Source: SHZL01 sp963784425 (GTDB lineage Bacteria > Pseudomonadota > Gammaproteobacteria > Xanthomonadales > SZUA-36). Taken from it: 64,000 nt of DNA. The translations under genes and the position numbers were made by a program. The stretch covers positions 62,001 through 126,000 of the forward strand of contig CAWARM010000013.1 in assembly GCA_963784425.1 (NCBI GenBank). The letters are read 5' to 3'. The notes beneath the pieces were generated by a model. That model made no database searches. It saw only the letters and a list, made by a program, of their open reading frames with translations, and had not been told where the DNA came from. Positions 18,314 to 27,050 of this stretch are shown piece after piece (the first letter of the stretch is position 1; each line of letters begins with the position of its first letter).

Positions 18314-18901
18314 TTACTTGCCTTTGTTCTGGATAGCAGGATCGATCGTGATTGGCTTAATACCTGCTACACAACTTGTGGCCGTGACCTGGTAGTAGGC
18401 AGTTTTCAAACCGCCATAGCGATGGTTGTTCAAATCGGTGAGTATTATCGACTGAGTGGGGCTAGCCGGAACCGGCAACGATCCGTTTTTCTCACTGATT
18501 CCCGGGAATGCCTTTAGCATCCAATCAGGTGGTTCTCCACCAAAAGCACCTTTTCCCGTGAGCACACTGCCATTCTCTGACAATTGAACTTCTGTTATCA
18601 CCCAGTCAGGCGGTGGCACTTCCTGACAGGTTTGGCCCACCTGCCCGTGCTCCAGGTTGAGTCTGAACTCGATGGTGCACTCCTGATTTTTCTTGCACTC
18701 GACACATCCCTTCTTGCCCCGTCCATTATCACTACACCCCTGATCAGGGGTAAGTATTTCAATTTTTGTTGCGCCCTTTGCTGCTTGCAGGTCAACCGTA
18801 TAAGGGACCTTATTGGAGGGGGTCGGGTCAACCCGGCAGGCCACCAGTAAAATCAGTGGTAAACACAACAATAGAGCGGCATTGCAACTCTTGGTTTTCA
18901 T
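18314..18901 (-). CDS. Small lipoprotein, first gene of the TIR/SLOG operon
   Basis: 195 residues from ATG 18901, nine bases after AGGA; the alternative ATG at 18910 directly abuts that AGGA and is less likely. The signal peptide ends in a lipobox (LPLILLVAC), so the mature protein should be lipid-anchored. The Cys/Lys-rich part (KKGCVECKKNQEC) and the C-terminal YYQVTATSCVAG...IDPAIQNKGK parallel the second small secreted protein of the operon. No known family recognised. It begins the minus-strand operon, 49 bases before the TIR gene, and is divergent from the YcgL gene. Confidence 0.7.
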   Translation of the reverse strand: MKTKSCNAALLLCLPLILLVACRVDPTPSNKVPYTVDLQAAKGATKIEILTPDQGCSDNGRGKKGCVECKKNQECTIEFRLNLEHGQVGQTCQEVPPPDWVITEVQLSENGSVLTGKGAFGGEPPDWMLKAFPGISEKNGSLPVPASPTQSIILTDLNNHRYGGLKTAYYQVTATSCVAGIKPITIDPAIQNKGK

Positions 18902-19053
18902 GATTCGCATTCCTCACTCGTGAACACTCATTGCGGCAGATTCAAACACACCCCCTCAGTTTAATCATAGTCCAGTTTAGGAAAGAATTCGCGTCACCCG
19001 CCCGGCGGGCTCGCTATACTGGTCGCCACCCGGTCTGCCAGGTTCCTGACGTG

Positions 19054-19320
19054 ATGCGTTGCAAGGTATTGTGTTCCGATAAAAAACCCTGGCACTACAT
19101 TTACCTCGCTGAGGGCAAGGAATTCGACCAGTTACCTGCTGCCCTGCAGCAGCAATTGCCCAATCCGCGGGAAATCATGCAACTGGACTTGGAACAACGT
19201 AAACGCCTGGCCCATGCGGACATTGCAGTGGTGCGAAAGCGCCTGGAAGAGCAGGGATACTATGTGCAACTGCCACCCGAACTGCCTGTTGAGGAAGAAA
19301 TCGCCAGGCGCATGTCCTGA
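19054..19320 (+). CDS. YcgL-family protein
   Basis: 88 residues. From ATG 19054 it fits YcgL well: MRCKVLCSDKKPWHYIYLAE, LDLEQRKRLAHADIAVVRK, then LEEQGYYVQLPP. An in-frame GTG at 19051 is directly ahead, and the longer extension to 18931 lies in promoter sequence. YcgL proteins are small cytoplasmic proteins of uncertain function, often found next to RNase D in gammaproteobacteria; no rnd gene is seen here. Its presence supports a gammaproteobacterial origin of the window. Confidence 0.88.
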   Translation: MRCKVLCSDKKPWHYIYLAEGKEFDQLPAALQQQLPNPREIMQLDLEQRKRLAHADIAVVRKRLEEQGYYVQLPPELPVEEEIARRMS

Positions 19321-19341
19321 CTCAAGGCGATCCGGACCTGC

Positions 19342-20296
19342 CTACACCACCCGGTTGATTGCAGCGCCCGCGACAAAAGCGGAAATCACTTTGGCTACCT
19401 GATCCATCGCAGCCTGCCGCGCCGTGCGACTGGCCCAGGCATTGTGCGGGGTCACGATCAGGTTGGGGATGTCCGGTTGCAGCAGCACGTGGTCCGGTGG
19501 TGGTGGCTCAATGCTGAGGGTATCAATCGCCGCACCGGCAATCACCCCCTTGCGCAGGGCATCTGCCAGGTCGCGTTCTGTCACGATGCCGCCACGGGAC
19601 GTATTAATCAGGATGGCGTCCGGTTTCATGGCACTGAGCACGGTGCTGTCAATCAGGCCTTCCGTGTGCGCGGACAAAGGGCAATGAATGGAAAGAACAT
19701 CGACCTCCTGTATCACCTCTGCAAAGGCCACCCTGCCCGGGCGCGCCGCATCGCCTTTGCGTTCCGCAACCAGCACATTCATACCCAAGGCCGCGGCCAG
19801 GCGGGCCGTGGCCTGGCCCAGAACACCATAACCAATGATCCCGAAATTCAGTCCGCGCGCCTGGCGTATCGGCCGGTTTGCAAGGCAGAACTGCCGGGAA
19901 CGGCTCCAGTCACCATTGCGCACGCTCTGCCAGTACCACGGCTGGGCAGTGAGCAGGTTAAGCATCAATGTGATGGTGTGCTGCGCCACGGCATCAGAGG
20001 CATAGTCACGGATGTTGCACACCGTGATACCCAGCTCAGCGGCGGCCAACGAGGTCAACATTGTTGCAGCCTGTTGCTGACACGGCGACGAGCTGCAACT
20101 GCCTGGCCTGCTCCAGCCCGGTACGGTTCAGCTGGCACTTGTTGGTAACAACTACGGTGGCGCCGGTAATGCGTCGGGCTACATCCGCGTGATCAGAGAA
20201 TTCGTGCCACTGCCACTGCGGTAGGCTGGCCTGCAGCAGCGCCCGGTCCAGGTCGCCGCAGTCCAGCGTTTCAACATCCAGGAACACGCCCCTCAT
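19342..20296 (-). pseudogene. D-2-hydroxyacid (glycerate-type) dehydrogenase, one frameshift
   Basis: NAD-dependent reduction of 2-oxoacids such as hydroxypyruvate is the family reaction. Two frames join into one protein of 317 residues, the normal length: the first part from MRGVFLDVETL (ATG 20296; an upstream ATG at 20338 is possible) to ATGCNNVDL, then AAELGITVCNIRDYASDAV. The second part has the Rossmann motif GIIGYGVLGQATA, the Arg in INTSRGG and the catalytic His in TPHNAW. The break is at about 20048, where GTTGG would read correctly as GTGG; removing one T restores the frame. It is either sequence error or a very recent lesion, because nothing else is eroded. Confidence 0.85.
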
Positions 20297-20463
20297 CAGA
20301 GTGCGGTCGGGCGGGTCTGGTACCGTTTGTTCAGGCATGGAGGAGCAACAGCTTACTGAAACCGCGTTGTTTTCACCAGTTTGGCCTGGCAGCGAGAATG
20401 TTTGCCGCCGTGCGGCAAGAGCTGGTCTGGAATCGATGTGCATCCTATACTCACAACTCAGCC

Positions 20464-21453
20464 ATGGAATATCGCCGCCTCGGAAAGTCAGGACTCAAGC
20501 TCAGTGCATTTTCTTTGGGCTCATGGGTGACTTTTGCCCGGCAGGTAGATGGTGCTGCCGCACGCGACATGATGGCGCTGGCCTACGAACACGGCGTCAA
20601 TTTTTTCGACAACGCTGAAGTATATGAAAAGGGTCAGTCCGAAGTACTTATGGGAGAGGCGCTGCGGCTCCTGGCGTGGCCGCGCGATACCTTTTGCGTC
20701 TCCAGTAAGGTGTACTGGGGTGGTGACAAACCAACGCAAAAAGGCCTGAGCCGCAAGCATGTCGTCGAGGCATGCCACGCGGCACTCAAGCGCCTGCAGG
20801 TAGATTACCTCGATCTGTATTTCTGCCACCGGCCCGATATCGAGACACCGGTGGAGGAAACGGTCCGGGCGATGCATGACCTCATCACCCAGGGCAAAGT
20901 GCTGTACTGGGGCACCTCAGAATGGAACGCGCAACAGATCACTGAAGCCTATGCAGTGGCACGCGCCTGTTGCCTGACCCCGCCGACCATGGAGCAGGCC
21001 ATGTATCACCTGTTCCACCGCGAAAAATTTGAGAAGGATTTGCTGCCCCTGTTCACGGACCATGGACTGGGAAGCACCACTTTTTGCCCCTTGGCCATGG
21101 GTATTCTCACCGGCAAATACCATTCGGGTATTCCTGCAGGCAGCCGTTTCAGCCTTGCAGGGTACGAGTGGTTACGCAGCAAACTCGACAGCGCGGAGGG
21201 ACAGTTACAAATCGAAAAAACCCGGCGTCTGCAAGAGCTCGCAGCAGAAGCGGGCCTGCCGGTTCACCACCTCGCCCTGTTGTGGTGCCTGCAGAACCCG
21301 CACGTATCCAGCGTGATCCTGGGAGCGTCCCGCATCGATCAGCTGCAGGACAACCTGGGAGCCTTGCAGCATGCGGACAAGATGACACCCGCACTGCTGA
21401 AAAAAATCGAAGCCATCGTAGACAACCGGCCGGTTCCGTTCAGTCACTTTTGA
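20464..21453 (+). CDS. Aldo/keto reductase, potassium-channel beta-subunit-like (YghZ type)
   Basis: 329 residues from ATG 20464 (MEYRRLGKSGLKLSAFSLG), the standard family start. The catalytic tetrad is visible: Asp and Tyr in FFDNAEVYEKGQSE, Lys in CVSSKVYWGG, His in LYFCHRPD. The C-terminal NADPH-binding pattern SSVILGASRIDQLQDNLG is present. These cytoplasmic enzymes reduce aldehydes such as methylglyoxal with NADPH. The gene is divergent from the dehydrogenase and is followed by an MFS transporter on the same strand. Confidence 0.93.
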   Translation: MEYRRLGKSGLKLSAFSLGSWVTFARQVDGAAARDMMALAYEHGVNFFDNAEVYEKGQSEVLMGEALRLLAWPRDTFCVSSKVYWGGDKPTQKGLSRKHVVEACHAALKRLQVDYLDLYFCHRPDIETPVEETVRAMHDLITQGKVLYWGTSEWNAQQITEAYAVARACCLTPPTMEQAMYHLFHREKFEKDLLPLFTDHGLGSTTFCPLAMGILTGKYHSGIPAGSRFSLAGYEWLRSKLDSAEGQLQIEKTRRLQELAAEAGLPVHHLALLWCLQNPHVSSVILGASRIDQLQDNLGALQHADKMTPALLKKIEAIVDNRPVPFSHF

Positions 21454-21527
21454 ATCAAGGAAACCAGCAGGGAGTGCATGAATGGCAACGGTAGTGACGT
21501 CAGCAAAACTCCAGACCGATACTCTTG

Positions 21528-22946
21528 ATGTACGACAGATCCGCTACCGGTGAAAAGGTGGCGAGCCGGCTCGGACAGGTATCCTGGGCGCTGTATGAGT
21601 GCGCGCGCTCACCCTATCTTTCCCTGGTGACCATTTATGTTTTTGCCCCCTATTTCACCAATACAGTCATTGGTGATCCCATCCGTGGCCAGGGTATGTG
21701 GAGTTTCGCCAACACCATCGCCGGATTCCTGGTCGCGATCCTCGCACCGCTAACCGGCGCCATGTCGGATCGCCTGGGGCGCCGCAAGCCCTGGATCATC
21801 GGCATCATGGCCCTGTCCGTCCCAAGTTGCATAGCCCTGTGGTGGGCCATGCCGGGCGCCCAGGGTGGCTTGCCCGTCGGCTTGATCCTCGCTTTCATCG
21901 TCATCCTGGCGATGGGTTTCTCCTGCGGTGAAGTGTTTCACAACTCCATGCTGCCCTCGATAGTCAGCCGGCAGCGGCTGGGCAGCCTGTCCGGGCTCGG
22001 ATTGGCGGTTGGCAATGCGGGATCGCTGGTCGCACTGACGGCCGTATTGCTGACCATCGCTTTGCCCGCTTCGAAAGTGATTGACTGGAGTTTCCTGCCC
22101 GCACAGCCTCTGTTTGGACTGGATCCCGGACTGCATGAGCACGAGCGCATTGCAGGGGTGATTGCCGGCCTGTGGCTGCTGGTCTTCCATCTGCCGCTTT
22201 TGCTTTGGACACCGGACCGACCATCGACCGGGGTGACGGTGCAGCGCGCGGTGGGTGAAGGACTAAAACAGCTGTGGCACACCGTCCAGCGTGCCCGACA
22301 GCTATCCAATGTCGGCACCTACCTGTTGGCGCGCATGCTCTACACCGATGGACTGGTAGCCATTATTTCCTACGCCGGTATTTACGTGTCCGGGCAATTC
22401 AAGTGGGATGTCGCTACCTTGATGCTGTTTGGGCTGGCATTGACGCCGGCCGGTATTGCCGGAGGGCTGCTCGGCGGCTGGATCGATGACAAGATTGGTT
22501 CCAGGAGGGCCATACAAATTGCTGTCGGCGGCGCCATCCTGTCGATGCTGGGCGCCATTTCCATCACGCCCAGCCAGATCTTTTTTATTTTTCCCTATGA
22601 TGCGGCTACAGCTCAGCCCATCTGGTCCTTTCCCTATTTCCAGACCTTGCCGGAATTCCTCTACCTGGCTATTTTCATTGTGCTCGTGATTTTCATCGGC
22701 GCCATATTTTCCAACAGCCGGGCGATGATGGCGCGTATTTCACCGGTGTCGTCGATGACGCAGTTCTTCGGCCTGTATGCCGTGTCCGGCTGGGCTACTG
22801 CCTTCATCGGCCATGGCCTGGTTGCTTTCTTCACCAGCACATTCAACAGCCAACGCGCCGGCTTTGCTTCGCCGTTGATACTTCTGAGCCTTGGCTTGCT
22901 GATTGTTTTCCGGGTGCGCGAAGAACGTGCGCCTGACTTGCTGTAA
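21528..22946 (+). CDS. MFS transporter, UMF1/Atg22-like
   Basis: 472 residues from ATG 21528 (a TTG at 21525 abuts it). About twelve hydrophobic segments are visible. The loop after helix 2 carries the MFS signature GAMSDRLGRRKPWIIG, and a second copy after the central loop reads GGWIDDKIGSRRAIQI. The opening SWALYECARSPYLSLVTIYVFAPYF is typical of the UMF1 group, whose bacterial substrates are mostly unknown. It follows the aldo/keto reductase and is convergent with the toxin gene. Confidence 0.87.
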   Translation: MYDRSATGEKVASRLGQVSWALYECARSPYLSLVTIYVFAPYFTNTVIGDPIRGQGMWSFANTIAGFLVAILAPLTGAMSDRLGRRKPWIIGIMALSVPSCIALWWAMPGAQGGLPVGLILAFIVILAMGFSCGEVFHNSMLPSIVSRQRLGSLSGLGLAVGNAGSLVALTAVLLTIALPASKVIDWSFLPAQPLFGLDPGLHEHERIAGVIAGLWLLVFHLPLLLWTPDRPSTGVTVQRAVGEGLKQLWHTVQRARQLSNVGTYLLARMLYTDGLVAIISYAGIYVSGQFKWDVATLMLFGLALTPAGIAGGLLGGWIDDKIGSRRAIQIAVGGAILSMLGAISITPSQIFFIFPYDAATAQPIWSFPYFQTLPEFLYLAIFIVLVIFIGAIFSNSRAMMARISPVSSMTQFFGLYAVSGWATAFIGHGLVAFFTSTFNSQRAGFASPLILLSLGLLIVFRVREERAPDLL

Positions 22947-23020
22947 AGCAGAAATATTGATGGGCAGCGGCCTGTCACCGCACATTTGGTTTGTCGCCCG
23001 GCCCATTTGACCAGCCCCAT

Positions 23021-23392
23021 TTATACTCTTTTTAGATGCTGCCGAATCCACGGCACGAGGTGGTCGTAATCGCACTCGTTCTGCTCAAGCGAGCGGATAA
23101 TGAACGCGTAGGCGGCATCTGGTGCAACTTCGAGTTTCCAGCCATTGAGGCGTAGAAAGACATCGCAGGCAAAAAAGGCCATGCGCTTGTTGCCATCCAC
23201 GAAAGGGTGATTGATGATCAGGGATTCAAACAAAGCCGCTGCCATCTGCGCGAGATCTTCGTAGTAGCCAGTTTGTGGGCGAAACAGCGCGCTTTCCAAC
23301 AGGCCCTTGTCCCGCAGTCCCGGCACTCCACCAAATTTGTCGATCAGACGTTGATGAATTGCGCTGGCTTCATCCAGCGACAGGAACTGCAT
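23021..23392 (-). CDS. Doc-type Fic-domain toxin
   Basis: About 123 residues from ATG 23392 (MQFLSLDEASAIHQRLIDKFGG). The Fic/Doc signature HPFVDGNKRMAF is intact, so kinase- or AMP-transferase-type activity against a translation factor is possible; phage P1 Doc phosphorylates EF-Tu. The frame stays open upstream through three 12-bp repeats into the antitoxin gene, so an earlier coupled start cannot be excluded. The antitoxin gene ends 28 bases upstream. Confidence 0.88.
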   Translation of the reverse strand: MQFLSLDEASAIHQRLIDKFGGVPGLRDKGLLESALFRPQTGYYEDLAQMAAALFESLIINHPFVDGNKRMAFFACDVFLRLNGWKLEVAPDAAYAFIIRSLEQNECDYDHLVPWIRQHLKRV

Positions 23393-23397
23393 AACCT

Positions 23398-23433
23398 CAT
23401 TGGGGACCGCATTGGGGGCCTCATTGGGCAAGT
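23398..23433. repeat. Three 12-bp direct repeats between antitoxin and toxin
   Basis: CATTGGGG-type units start at 23398, 23410 and 23422. On the coding strand they read CCCAATGAGG, CCCAATGCGG, CCCAATGAGG and encode three Pro-Asn repeats if the toxin frame is extended. The first holds the antitoxin stop codon. They may arise from slippage or tune translational coupling. Confidence 0.6.
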
Positions 23434-23633
23434 CGGCGTCCCAGTTCCTCGTTTTCCTTAATGGAATCTTCCAGATGAGACAGTACAGCCGGGCGCAGCC
23501 GGCGTTTGCGCACATAATCGGCAACAGCCTCGGACAACAGTCCGGCAATGCTCTGCTGCGACTCGGAAGCAATCGCCTGCAGGGCTTCCCATTCGCGTTG
23601 TTCGACTTTAGAACTGATCTTGATTTTGGCCAT
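23421..23633 (-). CDS. Ribbon-helix-helix antitoxin of the Doc pair
   Basis: 70 residues. It opens with a short strand (AKIKISSKVEQREWEAL) followed by two helices (QAIASESQQSIAGLLSEAVADYVRKRR), the layout of small ribbon-helix-helix DNA-binding antitoxins. The acidic C-terminal helix (LEDSIKENEELGRRLAQ) is a likely toxin-neutralising segment. It directly precedes the Doc-type toxin. Such antitoxins usually repress their own promoter. It differs from the Phd fold of the P1 system. Confidence 0.75.
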   Translation of the reverse strand: MAKIKISSKVEQREWEALQAIASESQQSIAGLLSEAVADYVRKRRLRPAVLSHLEDSIKENEELGRRLAQ

Positions 23634-23683
23634 TAAACGAGACTATCAGGACATGTCATGACACGTCAAGCAAGCGAACAGAA

Positions 23684-25516
23684 CTATTCCACCGTAACCG
23701 ACTTGGCCAAATTGCGCGGCTGGTCCACATCCGTGCCGCGCAATACCGCCACGTGGTAAGCCAGTAGCTGCAGCGGCAGGGTCAGCACCACGGGTGCAAT
23801 CAGTGGGCCGCCGGTATCGAGTTCAATGATTTCGCCGTGCCGTTGTTTGAGGCTGGCGCCCGCCTGCGCATCGGCAATGACCAGCATTTCCCCGCCACGG
23901 GCGCGCACTTCTTCAATGTTGCTGATCAGCTTTTGCAGCAAGTGGTTGTTGGGCGCCACCGCAATCACCGGCATATCCTTATCAACCAGCGCCAGCGGAC
24001 CATGTTTGAGTTCACCGGCAGGATAGGCTTCGGCATGGATATAGGAGATTTCCTTGAGCTTGAGTGCGCCTTCCATGGCAATCGGGTAGTGGCTGCCCCG
24101 GCCGAGGAACAGAGCGTGTTGCTTGTCCACGAATTTCTCAGCAAGTAACTTGATGCGATCATCCAGCGCCAGCGCCTGGTTGAGTTTTTCAGGCAGGCCG
24201 TGCAATTCGGTCACCCAAGCCGCGATGGCCTCCGCGTTCACGCCGTTCAACTGGGCCAGGGTCAGTACCAGCAATTGCAGTGACACCAGTTGGGTGGTGA
24301 AAGCCTTGGTTGAAGCCACGCCGATTTCCAGCCCGGCCCGGGTCATCAGGATATGATCTGCGGCGCGGACGATGGAACTTTCAGGCACATTGCAAATGGC
24401 CAGCGTCGCAAGATAGCCCGATTCCTTCGCGTGCCGCAATGCTGCGAGGGAGTCTGCGGTTTCACCTGACTGTGACACCACCACGAAGAGGGTATCGGCC
24501 GGAACGACCGGGTTGCGGTAGCGGTATTCACTGGCCACCTCGACCATACAGGGGATACCTGCCAGTTGTTCCAGTTGATAGCGGGCCACCAGCCCGGCGT
24601 GATAGCTGGTGCCGCACGCCACGATATGTACCTGGCGAACGCGGCTTAGCATGGCGTCCGCCCCCACCCCGAAGATGTTGGGCAGGACATGATCCGGACC
24701 AATGCGCCCTTCCAGGGTTTCCGCCACGACCTGGGGTTGCTCGAATATCTCTTTTTGCATGTAGTGGCGGTAGTCGCCCCGCTGCACTGCATCCGTGCTC
24801 ACATCGGCTTCCTTCACCGGACGCTGCACCAGCTTGTCTGCGTGATCGCGGATTTCATACCCGGCCGTATCAATGCGCACCACATCGCCTTCTTCCAGGT
24901 AGACAAAGCGGTTGGTTACCGGCAGCAAGGGATGGATATCTGAAGCGAGGAAGTTTTCATTGAAGCCCAAGCCCAGCACCATGGGACTGCCAACGCGGGC
25001 GCCGACCACTACGCCGGGCTCAGCGGAACTTAACACTGCGATGGCAAACGCGCCGCGCAAGCGCCTGGCGGCTTTACGCACCGAGGTAAAGAGGTCGTTC
25101 CCTTCGCTCATCAGGCAGTTAACCAGGTGCGCCATCACCTCGGTATCGGTCTCGGAGGTAAATACGTAGCCCTGGCCCTGCAGTTCGATGCGCAGTTCTT
25201 CATGATTCTCAATGATGCCGTTGTGAATCAGCGCGATATCATCGCGGGACATCAAGGGGTGGGCGTTGGCCGTATTGGGCACACCGTGTGTAGCCCAGCG
25301 CGTATGGGCTATTCCGCATTCACCCTGCAAGGGGCTTTCCCGCAGCAAGGTTTCCAGTTCCCTGACCTTGCCATAAGTGCGCAGGCGCTTCAGCCCGGCG
25401 CCATTTTGCATGGCAATGCCGGCAGAGTCGTAGCCGCGGTATTCCAGCGTGCGCAATCCGGACACCAGGATGTCCACCACGTCGCGATGTGCACTGGCCG
25501 CTACGATGCCGCACAT
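23684..25516 (-). CDS. glmS: Glutamine--fructose-6-phosphate aminotransferase (isomerizing)
   Basis: Makes glucosamine-6-phosphate from fructose-6-phosphate and glutamine, the entry step to UDP-GlcNAc. From ATG 25516 the protein has 610 residues, matching the family, and the catalytic Cys2 follows the start (MCGIVAAS). The glutaminase half has the TRWATHG segment and the isomerase half has two SIS domains (VVSQSGETADSLAALR, FLGRGSHYPIAMEGALKLKE) and the C-terminal DQPRNLAKSVTVE. The longer frame to 25678 reads into glmU and is not native. It is 34 bases after glmU on the same strand. No glmS ribozyme or other leader is apparent. Confidence 0.97.
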   Translation of the reverse strand: MCGIVAASAHRDVVDILVSGLRTLEYRGYDSAGIAMQNGAGLKRLRTYGKVRELETLLRESPLQGECGIAHTRWATHGVPNTANAHPLMSRDDIALIHNGIIENHEELRIELQGQGYVFTSETDTEVMAHLVNCLMSEGNDLFTSVRKAARRLRGAFAIAVLSSAEPGVVVGARVGSPMVLGLGFNENFLASDIHPLLPVTNRFVYLEEGDVVRIDTAGYEIRDHADKLVQRPVKEADVSTDAVQRGDYRHYMQKEIFEQPQVVAETLEGRIGPDHVLPNIFGVGADAMLSRVRQVHIVACGTSYHAGLVARYQLEQLAGIPCMVEVASEYRYRNPVVPADTLFVVVSQSGETADSLAALRHAKESGYLATLAICNVPESSIVRAADHILMTRAGLEIGVASTKAFTTQLVSLQLLVLTLAQLNGVNAEAIAAWVTELHGLPEKLNQALALDDRIKLLAEKFVDKQHALFLGRGSHYPIAMEGALKLKEISYIHAEAYPAGELKHGPLALVDKDMPVIAVAPNNHLLQKLISNIEEVRARGGEMLVIADAQAGASLKQRHGEIIELDTGGPLIAPVVLTLPLQLLAYHVAVLRGTDVDQPRNLAKSVTVE

Positions 25517-25550
25517 GGCGATTTGCCTCTGGTCAACGAAAGCCGCAGGT

Positions 25551-26924
25551 TCATGGCTTGCCCTTTTTTTGCGGGCGTTTCCAGCCTGGCACCGTGGTCT
25601 GTCGTACCCTGCTGAGTGTGAGTGCATCGGCCGGTGCATCCTGGCTGATGGTCGAACCCGCACCGATGGTTGCACCACGGCCTATGGTGACCGGCGCTAT
25701 CAACTGCGTGTTCGACCCAATGAATACATCATCCTTGATTATGGTCGGGTGCTTGTTGGCCCCATCGTAATTGCAGGTAATCGTACCCGCACCGATATTG
25801 ACCCGGTCGCCGACTTCAGCATCACCCAGGTAACTGAGGTGATTCGCCTTGCTGTTCTCGCCCATGCGGCTGTTTTTGACTTCGACAAAATTGCCGATGC
25901 GGGATCCCTGCGATAATTCCGTTCCCGGCCGCAAGCGGGCAAACGGCCCGATCTCGCAGGCACCGGTAGTGCGCACACCTTCGAGCACACTGTAAGCACG
26001 CACCACGGTGCCCGCCGCCAGTGCACAGTCCTTCAGCAGACAACCAGGCCCCAGGGATACCCGGTCACCCAGTTCAACATTTCCTTCCAGCACGACATTG
26101 ATGTCTATGCACACGTCCTGCCCGGCCCGGACATGTCCGCGCACGTCGATACGTGCCGGATCGATAATCTGCACGCCGTCTTCCATCAACTGGACGGCGG
26201 CGCGCTGCCGGTAGCGTTGTTCCAGCGCCGCCATCTGGCGCCGGTCATTGGCGCCCTGCAAGTCCAGCGGATCCGGGGCCAGCACACCATGGATTTCCTT
26301 GCCTTCGCTGTGCGCCATGGCAAAAATGTCGGTCAGGTAATATTCCTGTTTGATGTTGTCGCAGCCCAGCTGCTCCAGCCACCGGCGCAGTTCCAGGGCC
26401 TCGGAAAGGATAATGCCGGTGTTGACCTCCTTGATTCCCCATTGCGCCGGGGTGGCATCCCTATCCTCAACAATGCCGGCAATGCGCCCGATTCGGTCCC
26501 TCTCAATACGGCCATAACCGCGCGGCTTGGCCAGTTCCATGGTCAGTACCGTCAAGGGCACCGGGCGCCCCGCCGTCAGCTCGCGCAGCACAGATGCCGG
26601 AATCAGGGGGTGATCCCCGAGCAGAACCATGACACGCGCGTCATCGGGGATCCAAGGCATTGCCTGGGATACTGCGTGGCCGGTGCCGCGCCGCTCGGGC
26701 TGGATAACCCAGTTGACCTGAAACTCGCTACAGGCGAGACGAACCTGGTCGGAGCCGCTGCCAATCACCACGTGAATGGCGGCGGGTTCGATGCTGCTGG
26801 CCGTTTCCAGCAGGTGAACCAGCATGGGCCTGCCGCCGATGTGGTGCAGAACTTTGGGCAGAGTGGATTTCATCCGCGTGCCTTCGCCGGCAGCAAGAAT
26901 CACGATGTGAAGCGGTTTGTGCAT
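25551..26924 (-). CDS. glmU: Bifunctional N-acetylglucosamine-1-phosphate uridyltransferase / glucosamine-1-phosphate acetyltransferase
   Basis: Makes UDP-GlcNAc for peptidoglycan and LPS. The 457 residues show the pyrophosphorylase signature LAAGEGTRMKS near the N-terminus, the domain ILAAG...QPERRGTGHAV, and a left-handed beta-helix acetyltransferase with hexapeptide repeats and the conserved VEVKNSRMGENSKANHLSYL and CNYDGANKHPT segments. The order glmU-glmS on one strand puts two consecutive pathway activities in one transcription unit. Confidence 0.97.
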   Translation of the reverse strand: MHKPLHIVILAAGEGTRMKSTLPKVLHHIGGRPMLVHLLETASSIEPAAIHVVIGSGSDQVRLACSEFQVNWVIQPERRGTGHAVSQAMPWIPDDARVMVLLGDHPLIPASVLRELTAGRPVPLTVLTMELAKPRGYGRIERDRIGRIAGIVEDRDATPAQWGIKEVNTGIILSEALELRRWLEQLGCDNIKQEYYLTDIFAMAHSEGKEIHGVLAPDPLDLQGANDRRQMAALEQRYRQRAAVQLMEDGVQIIDPARIDVRGHVRAGQDVCIDINVVLEGNVELGDRVSLGPGCLLKDCALAAGTVVRAYSVLEGVRTTGACEIGPFARLRPGTELSQGSRIGNFVEVKNSRMGENSKANHLSYLGDAEVGDRVNIGAGTITCNYDGANKHPTIIKDDVFIGSNTQLIAPVTIGRGATIGAGSTISQDAPADALTLSRVRQTTVPGWKRPQKKGKP

Positions 26925-27050
26925 GTCCTGGGGTAATCTTCTCTCGACGCGGAATCCGGTCCGACCGGATGCGACAGTATAGCCGGATACCTTTTATGGC
27001 ACTATTTGTAGCGGAAAGTTGCGGCCCGGCGGGTGTGAAGGGTAGTGGTG

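Noticed and set aside
13810..18901. Calling the cassette canonical Thoeris
   Set aside because: There is no SIR2-SLOG ThsA and the TIR protein has a membrane helix and repeat domain unlike ThsB, so only a similar logic can be argued.
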